This document shows, piece by piece, positions 23,312 through 33,806 of a stretch of 64,000 bases of DNA. Position 1 is the stretch's first letter, and each line of letters begins with the position of its first letter. Source of the DNA: Stagonosporopsis chrysanthemi (taxonomy: Eukaryota; Ascomycota; Dothideomycetes; Pleosporales; Didymellaceae); the NCBI GenBank assembly GCA_022560025.1, contig JAFISE010000001.1:186001-250000 (forward strand), given 5' to 3'. Below the pieces are notes generated by a model. That model was given only the letters and a program-made list of their open reading frames with translations. It was not told the origin of the DNA and searched no databases. The translations under genes and the position numbers were made by a program.

Positions 23312-24493
23312 ATGTCGCTACATGTTGGACAAATCCTTCGCGGGGCCAAAGGAAATTATGTGCTTTTACACTCGTTGAAAGGCGCTACTGTCTTCAAGGC
23401 CCAAGTCCTGTCTGGCTCTTCCACCCCAACAAAGTGGTACGTATGAGCTTGTTATGAGACATCTCTATTTCATTCCTCATTTTCCCTGTAGGGCTATGAT
23501 AAAATCGGCCGACAACTATAGCGAAAGGATGTGCTTGAAGCGCGAATACCGCAATTACAACATCGATCAGATTGCATCAAGCCCATCTATCCGAGCGCTG
23601 TACGACACTGTAGACTTGAACGGATACCAAGATGATACCCCGTGTCTTGTATTTGAATGGATGGACCATGACCTGCGAGCGATAACTGCTCCAGAGTTCC
23701 GAAGCAATCCAAACCTGCCCAAAGCAGTGTGTTATGGAGTTTTGTCTGCACTTGATGCTTTGAAGACGCTTGATGCTGTACATACAGGTTATATCTCGTG
23801 GTTCTTATATACATCTAGTGCTGACGTATCAAGATATCAGCCCAAATAACATTTTTCTTTCTGGTATTGATGGAGGCCAGCCGGTTGCAAAGCTGGGGGA
23901 TCTAGGGAACAGCAAGTACCACCCCTAATTTTTTGATCGTAGCTAATACCTCATGCTTAGTGATCAAAGACAGCTTTACACAAGAACGTGCTCAATGCCT
24001 GCCGTGTAGAGCGCCAGAGGTCTGGCAGGGTATTCGTGTCGACACGCGTCAGATGTATGGTCTCTTGCTGCTACAGTTTGTATTCCCTTCTAGTCTCTTT
24101 TTCCTCTTCGAGACAGAGCTGATTCAATAGTTGACGACAAAGCTATCGCCCCTTGACCTTTTTGGCGTTGGCGATAAGATTATCGAGGGTCATACAGAGG
24201 CATGGTGCGTTGCGAAAGTGATATGTCTTGTTGGCGCATTCGGTCCGCCCGTCAATGACCAGTACGCAGAAGAATTCGAGTTAGCTAAAAGACTAGCTGT
24301 CATGAACCATTCGTCTGGTAACATGAAGCTTATCGATCGACGGAACTGGCGCGAGGAGTTAGAAGACATACCAGATCCGCCAGTGCCATCGGATTTGTTG
24401 GGCTTTATTGAACATTTACTTGTTCTTGACCCCGACAAGAGACCGACGGCGTCAGAAGCATTGTTGCACCATTATTTGCGACCTACTATATGA
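23312..24493 (+). pseudogene. Fungal protein-kinase-like gene with a one-base frameshift
   Basis: Exons 23312-23436, 23492-23787, 23834-23911, 23961 to about 24048, then (shifted frame) 24049-24075 and 24131-24493 rebuild a kinase-like domain. Landmarks are VFKAQVL, AMIKSADNYSERMCLKREY, LVFEWMDHDLR, the catalytic loop VHTDISPNNIFL, the metal-site GDLGN, and CRAPEVWQG. SDVWSLAATL is in another frame, and KIIEGHTEAWC and DPDKRPTASEALLHHYL follow. One base is missing between the exon carrying CRAPEVW and SDVW (near 24048). The third intron (23912-23960) uses a GC donor (A|GCAAGT...TTAG). The start is uncertain; 23312 is the first ATG in frame after an unsupported leader. It could be a true pseudogene or a sequencing error. 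Confidence 0.72.
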
Positions 24494-25230
24494 AGAGGAT
24501 ATCGCTTATATGTTATTTTAAAGACCGATAGGCCCTATGATATCGATACATACATGCACGCTATTTGCCTGACTCCTCTCTTCCCTCAACTACTTTATAC
24601 AGATCATGAAGCTATTATCTAGACTATATTTAGGCAAGAAAGACAAACACAGGTCTATCGACTGAAAGAAAAGCCCAGAACTCTGTCTGGGAAACACCAA
24701 AAACTCATAGTATATCCAACATAACGTACAGTACATCTTGTGTTTGGCAGGAATTGGTACCAAAGCAAGGTACCCACCGCTTCGACAAACTCAGTCTCAA
24801 TCACACCCTGTAGATAGTGCCACGTTATAGACAAACCTCTGCCTCAGACACCTTCTTAGCTATTTGCAAGAGTCAGAATAATTGAATTATAGCATACACA
24901 AGTCCTAATGTCTGAGACCGAGAACTGTGTGTTTTTCGACTCGAACGGCTTCGGAGAGGGAACATCCGGCCGCAGCAATCTTGTGCGGAATCACCTCCGC
25001 GTTCATTGGCCACTATACCCCACATATCCCACATGTCATCGGGTTTCATCTGCTTTGCTCAGCTTGACAAAGCAGAAAGTACGCTAAGCCTTGCATCTCT
25101 GATGCGCCGCTTCCTAAACATTTACCAAGCACCATGTCATGATGGCTGAACCCTACTTGAACCCCTCTCGAACCCCCCTCGAAGATTCTCGAGCTTCGTC
25201 ACATAACTATATAGCCCGTCCGATCGACTG
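24494..25230. other. AT-richer intergenic region with the pirin promoter
   Basis: No gene is seen. The last 60 bases carry a heat-shock-element-like string and a TATATA stretch (25209-25213 region) just before the pirin ATG. Confidence 0.5.
25180..25194 (+). promoter_or_regulatory. Heat-shock-element-like motif upstream of pirin
   Basis: CGAAGATTCTCGAGC forms three 5-bp units of alternating GAA/TTC type, the third imperfect (GAG). It lies about 40 bp upstream of the pirin ATG at 25231. This pattern is the binding site class for Hsf1; occupancy is inference. Confidence 0.25.
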
Positions 25231-26337
25231 ATGAAGACTCTCTCCTCTATTCTTTTTGCCATAGTCGCAATTGCCGCTGCAATCTACAACAACCCATACA
25301 TGCTCTCGCGCTTCACACGCTTGACAAAGCACTTCACACCCACACGGAACTTTACGACAACCTCAACAGATATGGCATCCAACGGCATGTTCCGTGGCCT
25401 GCCCGTCATCCCCGACGAGGCATTCACCACCACAGCGCCCCGCAAGATCGCCAAGTCGTTCCTCGCAATCGAGCAGTCTGAGGGCGCTGGCGCACGCGTC
25501 CGCCGCTCAGTCGGCACCCCCAAGCTGCGCAACTTCTCGCCCTTTCTCATGCTCGATCACTTCGCCATCCCCCCCGGCGCTGGCTTTCCTGACCACCCTC
25601 ACCGCGGCCAAGAAACCATCACATACCTGCTGTCCGGCGCCGTAGACCACGAAGACTTCGCAGGCAACAAAGGCACAATCGAGACGGGCGATCTACAATT
25701 CATGACCGCAGGTCGCGGCATCGTGCACGCAGAAATGCCACAGCAGAACGAAAAGGGCGAGGCGAACGTGGGCATGCAGCTCTGGGTCGACCTGCCCAAG
25801 GAGCTCAAGTCGTGCGAACCGCGCTACCGCGACCTCCGTGCCAAGGAAATACCTCAGGCTACATCGGAAGACGGCAAGGTCAGCGTGAAGATCATTTCTG
25901 GGCAGGCCTATGGCGTAGAATCGCTCAAGGAGCTGGCTTACACACCCGTTTGGCTTCTCGATTTTACAGTTCAGCCTGGTGGCTCGGTCAAGCAGCCCCT
26001 GCCCAAGGGCTGGAACGCATTTGCCTATCTTCTGAACGGCACGACCATCTTCTCCACTGGCGGCGAGTCGCGACCGATCGAGCAGTACCACAACGTTGTG
26101 TTTGAGAAAGACGGCGACAGCATCGAGGCATCGGTTGAGGAGGGCGCAGAGAAGGAGTCGAGATTCATTTTGGTCGCCGGTCTTCCGCTTGACCAGCCGA
26201 TTGTTCAGTATGGTCCTTTTGTTGTCACGTCGAGGGATGAGGTTATTCAGGCTATGACTGACTACCAGACACATTCAAACGGGTTTGAGAGGGCGTACAA
26301 TTGGGAGAGTGAGATCGGAAAGAGTATGGTTCACTAG
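25231..26337 (+). CDS. Pirin family protein
   Basis: Single exon, 368 residues. Pirins are bicupin, iron-binding proteins; some have quercetin dioxygenase activity and others act as nuclear cofactors. The N-terminal cupin holds the metal-site FPDHPHRGQETITYLLSG (HPHRG) and the later HAEMP with its second-half ligands, followed by GMQLWVDLPKELK. The C-terminal cupin is seen as AYTPVWLLDFTVQPGGS. The first approximately 47 residues form an extra N-terminal extension with a hydrophobic stretch (SSILFAIVAIAAAIY), suggesting a signal anchor or organelle targeting. An alternative start is Met48 (MASNGMFRG), which would give a standard cytosolic or nuclear pirin. TATATA lies only about 20 bp before the first ATG, which mildly favours the internal start. 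Confidence 0.93.
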   Translation: MKTLSSILFAIVAIAAAIYNNPYMLSRFTRLTKHFTPTRNFTTTSTDMASNGMFRGLPVIPDEAFTTTAPRKIAKSFLAIEQSEGAGARVRRSVGTPKLRNFSPFLMLDHFAIPPGAGFPDHPHRGQETITYLLSGAVDHEDFAGNKGTIETGDLQFMTAGRGIVHAEMPQQNEKGEANVGMQLWVDLPKELKSCEPRYRDLRAKEIPQATSEDGKVSVKIISGQAYGVESLKELAYTPVWLLDFTVQPGGSVKQPLPKGWNAFAYLLNGTTIFSTGGESRPIEQYHNVVFEKDGDSIEASVEEGAEKESRFILVAGLPLDQPIVQYGPFVVTSRDEVIQAMTDYQTHSNGFERAYNWESEIGKSMVH

Positions 26338-26687
26338 AATATGAACAATTGTTTGTAGCATCTTCAATTTGAGAGCCATGTACATGGGTTCTTACCTTGA
26401 ATTACACAACTACGCTGTGTCACAAATTCTTGTCCCACTAAACCGTAAATATTGTCATCGCATGTTCCTAAATGATGACGACTATGACACTTCCATTCCG
26501 CAAGTATCGAAGCCGAATTGTTGCCATGAATCCAAAGCCTCACGCTTGAGGAGCATGGGGGCGGGGCACCTGCAGGTCGGTTGCAGCCTGATCATACATG
26601 TGGCTGAGTCCACAGCACCTGCTCAATTACAATTGTTGCAGGACAGCAGTCATAACCGCACGTCGAACCCTCATCACAACCTCGAAC
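26338..26687. other. Short intergenic region
   Basis: No separate gene is seen. An in-frame ATG at 26598 could extend the HET protein by 30 residues. Confidence 0.4.
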
Positions 26688-29018
26688 ATGCTTCTTTCGC
26701 CCGCGCAAGCAGAGCGTGCACATCCTGTCGCATATCCTGGGCTGCCACTTCAGCCTGACCAGATCCGACTGGTACGAGTCCTGCCGGGCGCCTGGTCCGA
26801 ACCAGTGCGTTGTGAGTTGTTTAACGTGTTACACAGTGCTGCAGACTATCAAGCGCTATCGTATGTCTGGGGCTCGAGAAATGTGACACGGAAGATCGTG
26901 GTCAACAACAGGTCGTACCCGACGACTATCAACCTCGAGAGCGCGCTGAGACACTTGCGAGAGCGATATCAGAACGGGATTGTTTTATGGGTCGATGCCC
27001 TTTGTATCAATCAGGACGACACAGAGGAGCGTACATGCCAGGTGCAGCTCATGGGGCAAATCTACAGGATGTGCAGGAAGGTCATTGTGTATCTTGGAGA
27101 TCGACTGGATGGGACCAACAAGATCAACGAGGATCCGCCAGCAATTGTCCATTTCGATGACCTGTCAGGCCATGAAGATAATGAATCTCCACAGCAGGAA
27201 AAGAGGGGTACTCGCCAAGATATGGACGTTTTTGATGTGTTCCGATTATTGCAGACGCTGAGCAAGAATACCCATCTTGAGCAAGTTTTCGGTCCAGCCG
27301 GACTATTTCAGACAGGTACAATGACCCGCAGAAGAATTTACGGGCAGACTCCAGAAGAGCTTCTGGTATACGCGCCATCAATGGAAAAGGATCGACACTA
27401 TCTAACGTGTCTGATCGAAGGGCTCAAAAAGTTGATGCAGCCCCCTTACACTCCATGGTGGAACCGTATCTGGGTCATCCAAGAAGTCGTGGTCCCTCCA
27501 TTGGTCGACATCATTTATGGGAGATGTTCTGCACCGTGGGACATGTTCACCAGGGCGGCACTACGTCTGACGAGGCACAGCACTTCCTGTTGTGCTAGTT
27601 CCTATGCGAGCCTGCCACGAGACCTTCGTAAGGTGCTTGAAGACTTCTGTCAGAGACTCACAAGCCTTGAAGAGCTCAGAATGGCGCAAAGGCAGCGTGT
27701 TGTGCCAAGTGCTAGAAAGCAGTCGTTGCTCGAACTGTTACGAAGTTTTCGGGATAGGAGGGCGTCTGACCCAAGGGACAAGGTGTATGCTCTACTCAGC
27801 CTGGTAGAGCCAGAGGAAGGGAGCGTTGCGCCGCCGATGCTGCCGGACTACAATCTGACAGAGTCGGAGGTATTTGTTCAAGCTACGTTGCAGTGTATTT
27901 ACTCCTCAAAGTCACTGTCTTTGTTTAGTACTGAGCTAGGCAGAAAGTTCAGGAGTGATCTACCATCGTGGGTACCTGATTGGGGGGCTCCGGGCGGCTA
28001 CACATATACAGCCAGGTCACACGCTGTAGAGCTGTATGACGCATGTCCGTCCGATGATCGGATCGGACGATTGGCACGCTTGTCAAAGACATCTTGTCTG
28101 AAAGTCGGAGGTCTCTGGCTCGGCAACATCGAATGGCGGGGGAACACCATGTGGGGAGATGAGGCAAGCTTCTGCCGTGATACCTTGGACAGCTGGTGGT
28201 CTCATCTAGACATGCTGAATCTGACGGACAGGCCATACAACGCATTTTGGAGGTTGATATGTGGCGATGTCATATGCAGACCCAAAGACGACTACAGAGT
28301 CAGACGTGCAGTCGCTCGAGACGAACTGCATTTCGTAGCTTGGTCTCTTGAGTCTTCAAGATCTCCTTTTCGCAATAAGCCAGCAGAAGTCCACGATGCA
28401 CTCTGGTCGAAACCGGCTAAAGCATTTATGATCTCGCTTCTCCTATGGCCACAGCTAGCAGTGCCAGGTTGTCAAACTCTGCCGCAAGACCAGAGGGAAT
28501 ACTTTCCGCAATGGCAGCCGCTCGACAATGGGAGCCATCCGGATGAGTACACCATAGTCACGGACCTCTTGTATGCTAGTGGTCTTGAGAAAGTCTTCAG
28601 TACAGAAGATCTTATTGACGATGCCCGGCACTTTCGGAACGATGGACCATGGCGGGAACTCTACGTGGCCGTCCTGCAGCAGCTCTCTATCGATTATCGC
28701 CTTGACGATCCTTCAAAGCTTTATTCGACAACAGACGACATACTGAGAATTGACAATTCAATCATGGTGGCCACCCTCTCGCGCTGTCTGATATTTGACG
28801 GGCAATACGCCGGCCTTGGCCCAGCGCACACCAAGGTCGATGACAAGCTGTACTTGGTCGAAGGTGGGAGAACGCCCTTCGTCGTACGTAGACGCTATGG
28901 TGAATATCAGGCCAAGCCAGAGTTCGAGGTTATTGGCGACTGCTATATCCAGGATGTCATGTACGGTGGTGGTGCGACGGAGTCCACCAGGGACTGGGGA
29001 GACCTCATTTTGGTGTAA
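26688..29018 (+). CDS. HET-domain protein (heterokaryon incompatibility type)
   Basis: Uninterrupted frame of 776 residues from the ATG at 26688 (806 from the alternative ATG at 26598). HET-domain proteins take part in non-self recognition and regulated cell death after hyphal fusion; most individual members are uncharacterised. The three HET blocks are present in order: YQALSYVWGS, then LWVDALCINQDDTEER, then QVQLMGQIYRMCRKVIVYLGD. Later segments are typical of long fungal HET proteins: WWNRIWVIQEV, SDPRDKVYALLSLVE, LPSWVPDWGAP, and a C-terminal block GGRTPFVVR then FEVIGDCYIQDVMYG. I see no NACHT or repeat domain. The lack of introns over 2.3 kb is unusual in this window but common for this family. 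Confidence 0.93.
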   Translation: MLLSPAQAERAHPVAYPGLPLQPDQIRLVRVLPGAWSEPVRCELFNVLHSAADYQALSYVWGSRNVTRKIVVNNRSYPTTINLESALRHLRERYQNGIVLWVDALCINQDDTEERTCQVQLMGQIYRMCRKVIVYLGDRLDGTNKINEDPPAIVHFDDLSGHEDNESPQQEKRGTRQDMDVFDVFRLLQTLSKNTHLEQVFGPAGLFQTGTMTRRRIYGQTPEELLVYAPSMEKDRHYLTCLIEGLKKLMQPPYTPWWNRIWVIQEVVVPPLVDIIYGRCSAPWDMFTRAALRLTRHSTSCCASSYASLPRDLRKVLEDFCQRLTSLEELRMAQRQRVVPSARKQSLLELLRSFRDRRASDPRDKVYALLSLVEPEEGSVAPPMLPDYNLTESEVFVQATLQCIYSSKSLSLFSTELGRKFRSDLPSWVPDWGAPGGYTYTARSHAVELYDACPSDDRIGRLARLSKTSCLKVGGLWLGNIEWRGNTMWGDEASFCRDTLDSWWSHLDMLNLTDRPYNAFWRLICGDVICRPKDDYRVRRAVARDELHFVAWSLESSRSPFRNKPAEVHDALWSKPAKAFMISLLLWPQLAVPGCQTLPQDQREYFPQWQPLDNGSHPDEYTIVTDLLYASGLEKVFSTEDLIDDARHFRNDGPWRELYVAVLQQLSIDYRLDDPSKLYSTTDDILRIDNSIMVATLSRCLIFDGQYAGLGPAHTKVDDKLYLVEGGRTPFVVRRRYGEYQAKPEFEVIGDCYIQDVMYGGGATESTRDWGDLILV

Positions 29019-30177
29019 AAGGAGTGTATGTATTGCAAATACGATAGTTGTTTGCCTGGTGTACATGACTAGTGAGCCATACTGGAGAGTAATGATGAGC
29101 GGCCTCTCAGTATACGATGCTGAAGCCAGCTGCAAAGGTGCATCTTCGTGAAGACGACCGGCGGAAAGGCACGCCGATTGGCCGTAATGCGATGTCGCCT
29201 AGAGTCAATAAATGACGTATGAAACATCTGACGCGTTGGGTTTGCGGGCCAACGCGTCGAGTCCGTCGAAAAACGTGATTGCGTGGCGATGGGTGCTGCC
29301 TGTAGCCATCCCTTGCGTGGATGAAGTTTTAGACTGACCAATCAGAGCCAAGCAGCTCCGAATGTCTCACGGTTCCGAACATTCGACAGCTGCTCTCCTT
29401 CACTCCCTACAGCAGTCGTGTATATCTTGTTACTGTCGTTCGCAACGTACGCCATTATCTTTATTTCAATTGCAGCTTGCCCGTCGTGATTGCTCCTGCT
29501 GACAATTAGATTGAAGCTACTACCGCGTTCTTGTTCCTCCGGCAACCCTACGCGTCGAAACCCCCACACGTTCCTCCAGACAAGGCAAACGTCTGCCTTG
29601 CGACACTCGTGGTTCCGCCCGTATAAGCCGCCTGCTGCACCCACGCTGTGTCTTCAATCGTCGTCTCGAGAACCCCACGTTTTCCAGCACAGAGCTGCCT
29701 CGCCAGCGGCCATCCGAGCCCTGTGTCAACACACTCTCGTGAAGGGGCACGGTCCAAAGCAGTGAAGAGCAATACGTCATTGGTCGGCTATATATTCTTC
29801 GAGTCAGGGACTTGGTGGTCATTCTATCGCTCAGTAGGACATCGCCTGTACAAGAAAGCTCTCAGTCCAGAACTTCGCGCAGTGCTGCACGCGTTGGTGG
29901 TGTTGCTATGTCCCATTAGATTGGAAGACAGCGAAAAAAAAACATCAGCACGAGTGACTGCGACAACTCTCGGCGAACGCAGAGAAGGTACGCCGGCTTT
30001 CACTGCTAGACAAGACCCTCCAGACCGAGCTCTCACGCGACTCCAACACCAAAACGTCCCACCCTAAGAGCCACCGCTCAGCGGCATTCTTCCTTCTGTA
30101 ACGCCCAACAATATCCAATACACGCTTGCCTCGACCGATCTGTCGCTTGTCAATCGTTGCACTTTCGTTCACGCGTC
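29019..30177. other. 1.2-kb intergenic region
   Basis: No gene is supported. Open frames on both strands lack motifs. The last part is the leader of the FHA kinase gene. Confidence 0.45.
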
Positions 30178-33100
30178 ATGTCACAGACTCAGCCATCCAC
30201 GCAACAGGTCCTTGATCCACGCAGGTTGGGCAGGAACAATTCGGGGCTCAACGATGTCGACATTGCCGATGTGCTGGTAATACTGCACCCTGCTACACCC
30301 TCTGCGATCAAAATCGTCGAGAACACGGCAGAAACCCGCCCTCAGCACGTGCTGTTGCGCAACTCACTCGATCCTGATTCGATGAATGTATCGTTGACTG
30401 ATATTGAGGAGCAAGAAACCATTATCATAAACGGCAATGGGGAGAGGGTAGGCCAAAGCTCAAGGGCCGGCGCCGACCTGGCCCTGCGCATGTCCTCCGC
30501 GCGTACTCTACGATTCAAAGACCTTGGCTTCATCTTTGGGCGAAATCCCAATAGCGCCGACATAGTCTTTGGTCAAGATTCCGGCAAGCGCATCAGCAAC
30601 CAACATTTCCGCGTCTACCTCAATCTAGATGGCATACTTATGGTAGAAGATCTGTCAACGAATGGCACTATTGTCGACGATCAATTGTTGAAGCACAAGG
30701 ATAAGCGTTTCAGCAGAATTCGCATGATTGGCTCAGGATCGATCATTTGCATACAAAGCTCTAACGATGCTGATATGATCAAGTTCATCGTTCGGGTACC
30801 CTCGCGCGTCTCTCACCTCGATCGCTTCCGAGACAATCTACGGAACTTCATCGCCAACTGCGCTAAAGACGATGACAAAACCAAAGGTCAGTTTGCAACC
30901 GCTTTGCTGTGAATGTAGAGCTAATGTGGCCAAGCTGTGCAGCGCATCGGCAAAGATTATGGGGGGTCAACAATGAAATGGGATGGTGGCACGAAATACA
31001 ACAATGTCGGTATGTTTTCGGACGCCCTTGCATCCAGCAAACTGCTTATCCGCTCCAGGTATCATTGGCAAAGGCGCCTTCGCAACAGTACACCAGTTGG
31101 CCACTAAAATGGAGGGCAAGCTTCTGGCAGGTAAGGAGCTGGAGAAGCGCCGCTTCATGAAGAATGGACAGCTTGACAAAAAGATCGACAATGAGATGCG
31201 AATCATGCAGGGCCTGCGACATCCCAACATTGTCGAATTTGTGGAATACCATGATCAAGGCGACTACTTGTACATCATCATGGAATATTTACGCCACGGC
31301 GACCTCCAGATGTACCTCAACCAAAATGGCCCAATGAGCGAGAGTCTGGTTCGATTGATCGGTCAGCAAATACTGAGCGCTCTGACCTATCTGCACCGCT
31401 CACAGATCACACATCGAGACATCAAGCCGGACAATATCCTCATCGCTGACGTTGATCCACTTACCGTCAAGCTATCTGACTTTGGCCTCTCAAAGGTGGT
31501 CAAGCATGAGGAGACTTTTCTCAAGACGTTCTGTGGCACCTTGCTGTACTGCGCTCCAGAAGTCTTCCCTGATTATGGAGAGTCAAAAGGCACCAAGCGA
31601 CGACGAGGGGCGAAGCAATACCACCAGTACAGCTCATCTGTGGATATCTGGTCGTTTGGTGGCGTCTTGTGGTATGCTTTGTGCGGCGAGCCCCCCTTCA
31701 AGGGTATCGCCGATGCTACTGGCCAGGCCATGTACAATAACATCACCACTACGCTGCTGAAGTCTACACCACTTGAGCGTGTTGGGGTGTCAGCTACCTG
31801 CATCGATCTTCTTATGCAAATGCTTCGAATAGACCCCTCCGAGAGACCTGACGCTCGCGCTTGTCTCAGCCATCCATGGTTGAAGGAAGGCGCTGCCATT
31901 CCACCTGATGCAGCACTTCAATCTATCGTTGAGGAGGAGGAGGAGGAGGAGGAGGAGGAGGAGGCCGAACAACAGTTGTCACAATTGAGCATCACTGGTG
32001 AACTTGAAGAAGACGAGATCCCTGAGTCGGATAATGAGGCGGAAGTGGACGACGAGCTGTTGGCCCTAGTTGGAGAAAGCAGACAGACGAAGCGCATACG
32101 CGCCGATCCCCTTTATCCTCGCAACCAGGTGCGGGAGCAAGACGAAGAGTCAGACCCAGATGTTTCTTCCGACTCCGAGCATCTCATTGACGAAGAAGAG
32201 AGTTTCAAGGTGATGCCTACACCTCGGCGAATACGGCTTTTTGGTGAGATTGGTCAGTCTGCTTTACAAAGTTCTGGAATCCTCCACGATCACGCGCATG
32301 GAGCACTCTCCCAACAGGACACTACTGACTCCGACTACCGGGAGAGTGCGCCTATTTTCAGTCATACTGTAGGCGGAGCGGAGCGCGAAGTACCCTTCAG
32401 CGCTCCTCCTCATCTTGATGGAGGTTTCTCCTCGCCGAGCCTTCTGGGCACTGAGTCTCTTGTACGGGAGATGAACATGACTTCGCCAGCTTCACCCGGC
32501 TCTGGACTGTGCAGTCCAAACGAGCCGACCACACCTCGAACGCCGGATGTCCCTCAGCACAACTCACTTGACCAATCCTCCAGATTTGCCAGTCAAATTA
32601 GTGAACCGACGCCAAAAGCTCGACCATCTGCATCAAACCGTCAAATCAGCCTGCCTGTTTCAGCTTCCTACTACTATGACCCACTCGATCCAAATACGCA
32701 CAACCTAGAGCACGCATCACGAGTTAGTGGTTTCGATTTTGTCGGTGCTCAGAAAGAGGCAACAACTGGTGCGTCCGCCTACGAAGACACTACAAGAGGG
32801 TCAAATGCAAGTAGTAGTGTTGCCAGCGGATCACAGACAGGTGATGCGCAAGCGTCTTCGCCGTCAGCAGAGGTGCCTTCTGTGCCCGCTGAGCTTGACA
32901 TCAGACCGCCACCGAGACGCTTAGGCAAGCTGGTGGCCACGCCCGACTCATTTGTGCCGAGTCTCGTCTTAAATATCGACAAGAGCAAGACATCATGGGG
33001 GCGGCTTGCGAACAACACGATTGTGTACGACCAAAGCCGAGACACCCGTATCCCGAAGACAGCATTTATCATTTTCTGGTATTCGTCAGGAGGTGACAGC

Positions 33101-33394
33101 GCCGAGACAGTGCAAGAGCTATCTCAAAAGAATAAAGATTGGACAAGTCTTGATAGATTGAACGTAGGCATATGGACATGCGCGACCCACGGCATCTCGG
33201 TCAACGGCAAACACCTTAAGCAGAAAGATGAGAGAGGAAGAGCCTTGTTCGGCCACCTCCATACGGGCGACATCGTTCAGGTCTATCAAGACTCGCGGAG
33301 CACTGAGTGTCTCAAGTTCCGTTGCGAATTCTATCTGGGATCCGGCAAAGATCCAAGAACACCCAACAAAAGCTTCCAGGTTCTTAGGCAGTAA
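30178..33394 (+). CDS. rad53: FHA-domain checkpoint kinase, Rad53/Chk2 type
   Basis: Exons 30178-30886, 30935-31009 and 31059-33394 join in frame to 1039 residues. Rad53/Chk2 kinases pass on DNA-damage and replication-stress signals from ATM/ATR-type kinases. An N-terminal FHA domain (about 110-205) shows GRNPNSADIVFG, RISNQHFRVY and DLSTNGTIVDD. The kinase domain (about 262-565) has GKGAFATVH, the lysine in AGKELEKRRF, HRDIKPDNI, DFGLS, FCGTLLYCAPEV and VDIWSFGGVLWY. A poly-Glu run (codons near 31931-31963) follows. A long Ser/Pro-rich linker precedes a second FHA-like fold near the C-terminus (WGRLANNTIVY, then GIWTCATHGISVNGKHL, then LHTGDIVQVY). The FHA-kinase-FHA order matches yeast Rad53. 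Exon 2 is only 75 nt and encodes the conserved KDYGGSTMKWDGGTKYNNV link. Confidence 0.92.
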
Positions 33395-33806
33395 GTAAGA
33401 AGCGTTGATGAAGTATGCGATGCGCAATGTTTTCATTTTTATATCCATATTTCTCATTTTATATGATATCCATTTGAATTGTTAGCGGGCGTTGGTGGTC
33501 GATACATCTAAATGTTGTTGTTGCTAGATGGCACGCTTTGGTGTCAGAATCCACCGCTGGCGAGAGTACTTGGATTTTGTCAGAGTGGTGTAATGCAGCG
33601 CCTTGAACGAGACGTACAAGATGACATAGCATATGGAATGCAGGGTACATAGTAAAATTAATCAATATCCAATATAATATACGCAATGCTCCTGGTAGTG
33701 ACGACTGGTGTGGTCACCCTTCTGGGTTAGCGTGGATAGCACCGGAAAGCTGTCATCAACCCAGCTACGGCGCTCCATTCTCACGCTCACCTGGCAGTAC
33801 ATCAGG
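33395..33806. other. Intergenic region between the checkpoint kinase and YOS9
   Basis: AT-rich 3' region of the kinase gene and promoter of YOS9. Nothing else is seen. Confidence 0.5.

Noticed and set aside
29342..30067. Overlapping open frames of 75-139 codons
   Set aside because: They lack motifs and fall in the leader region of the FHA kinase gene.
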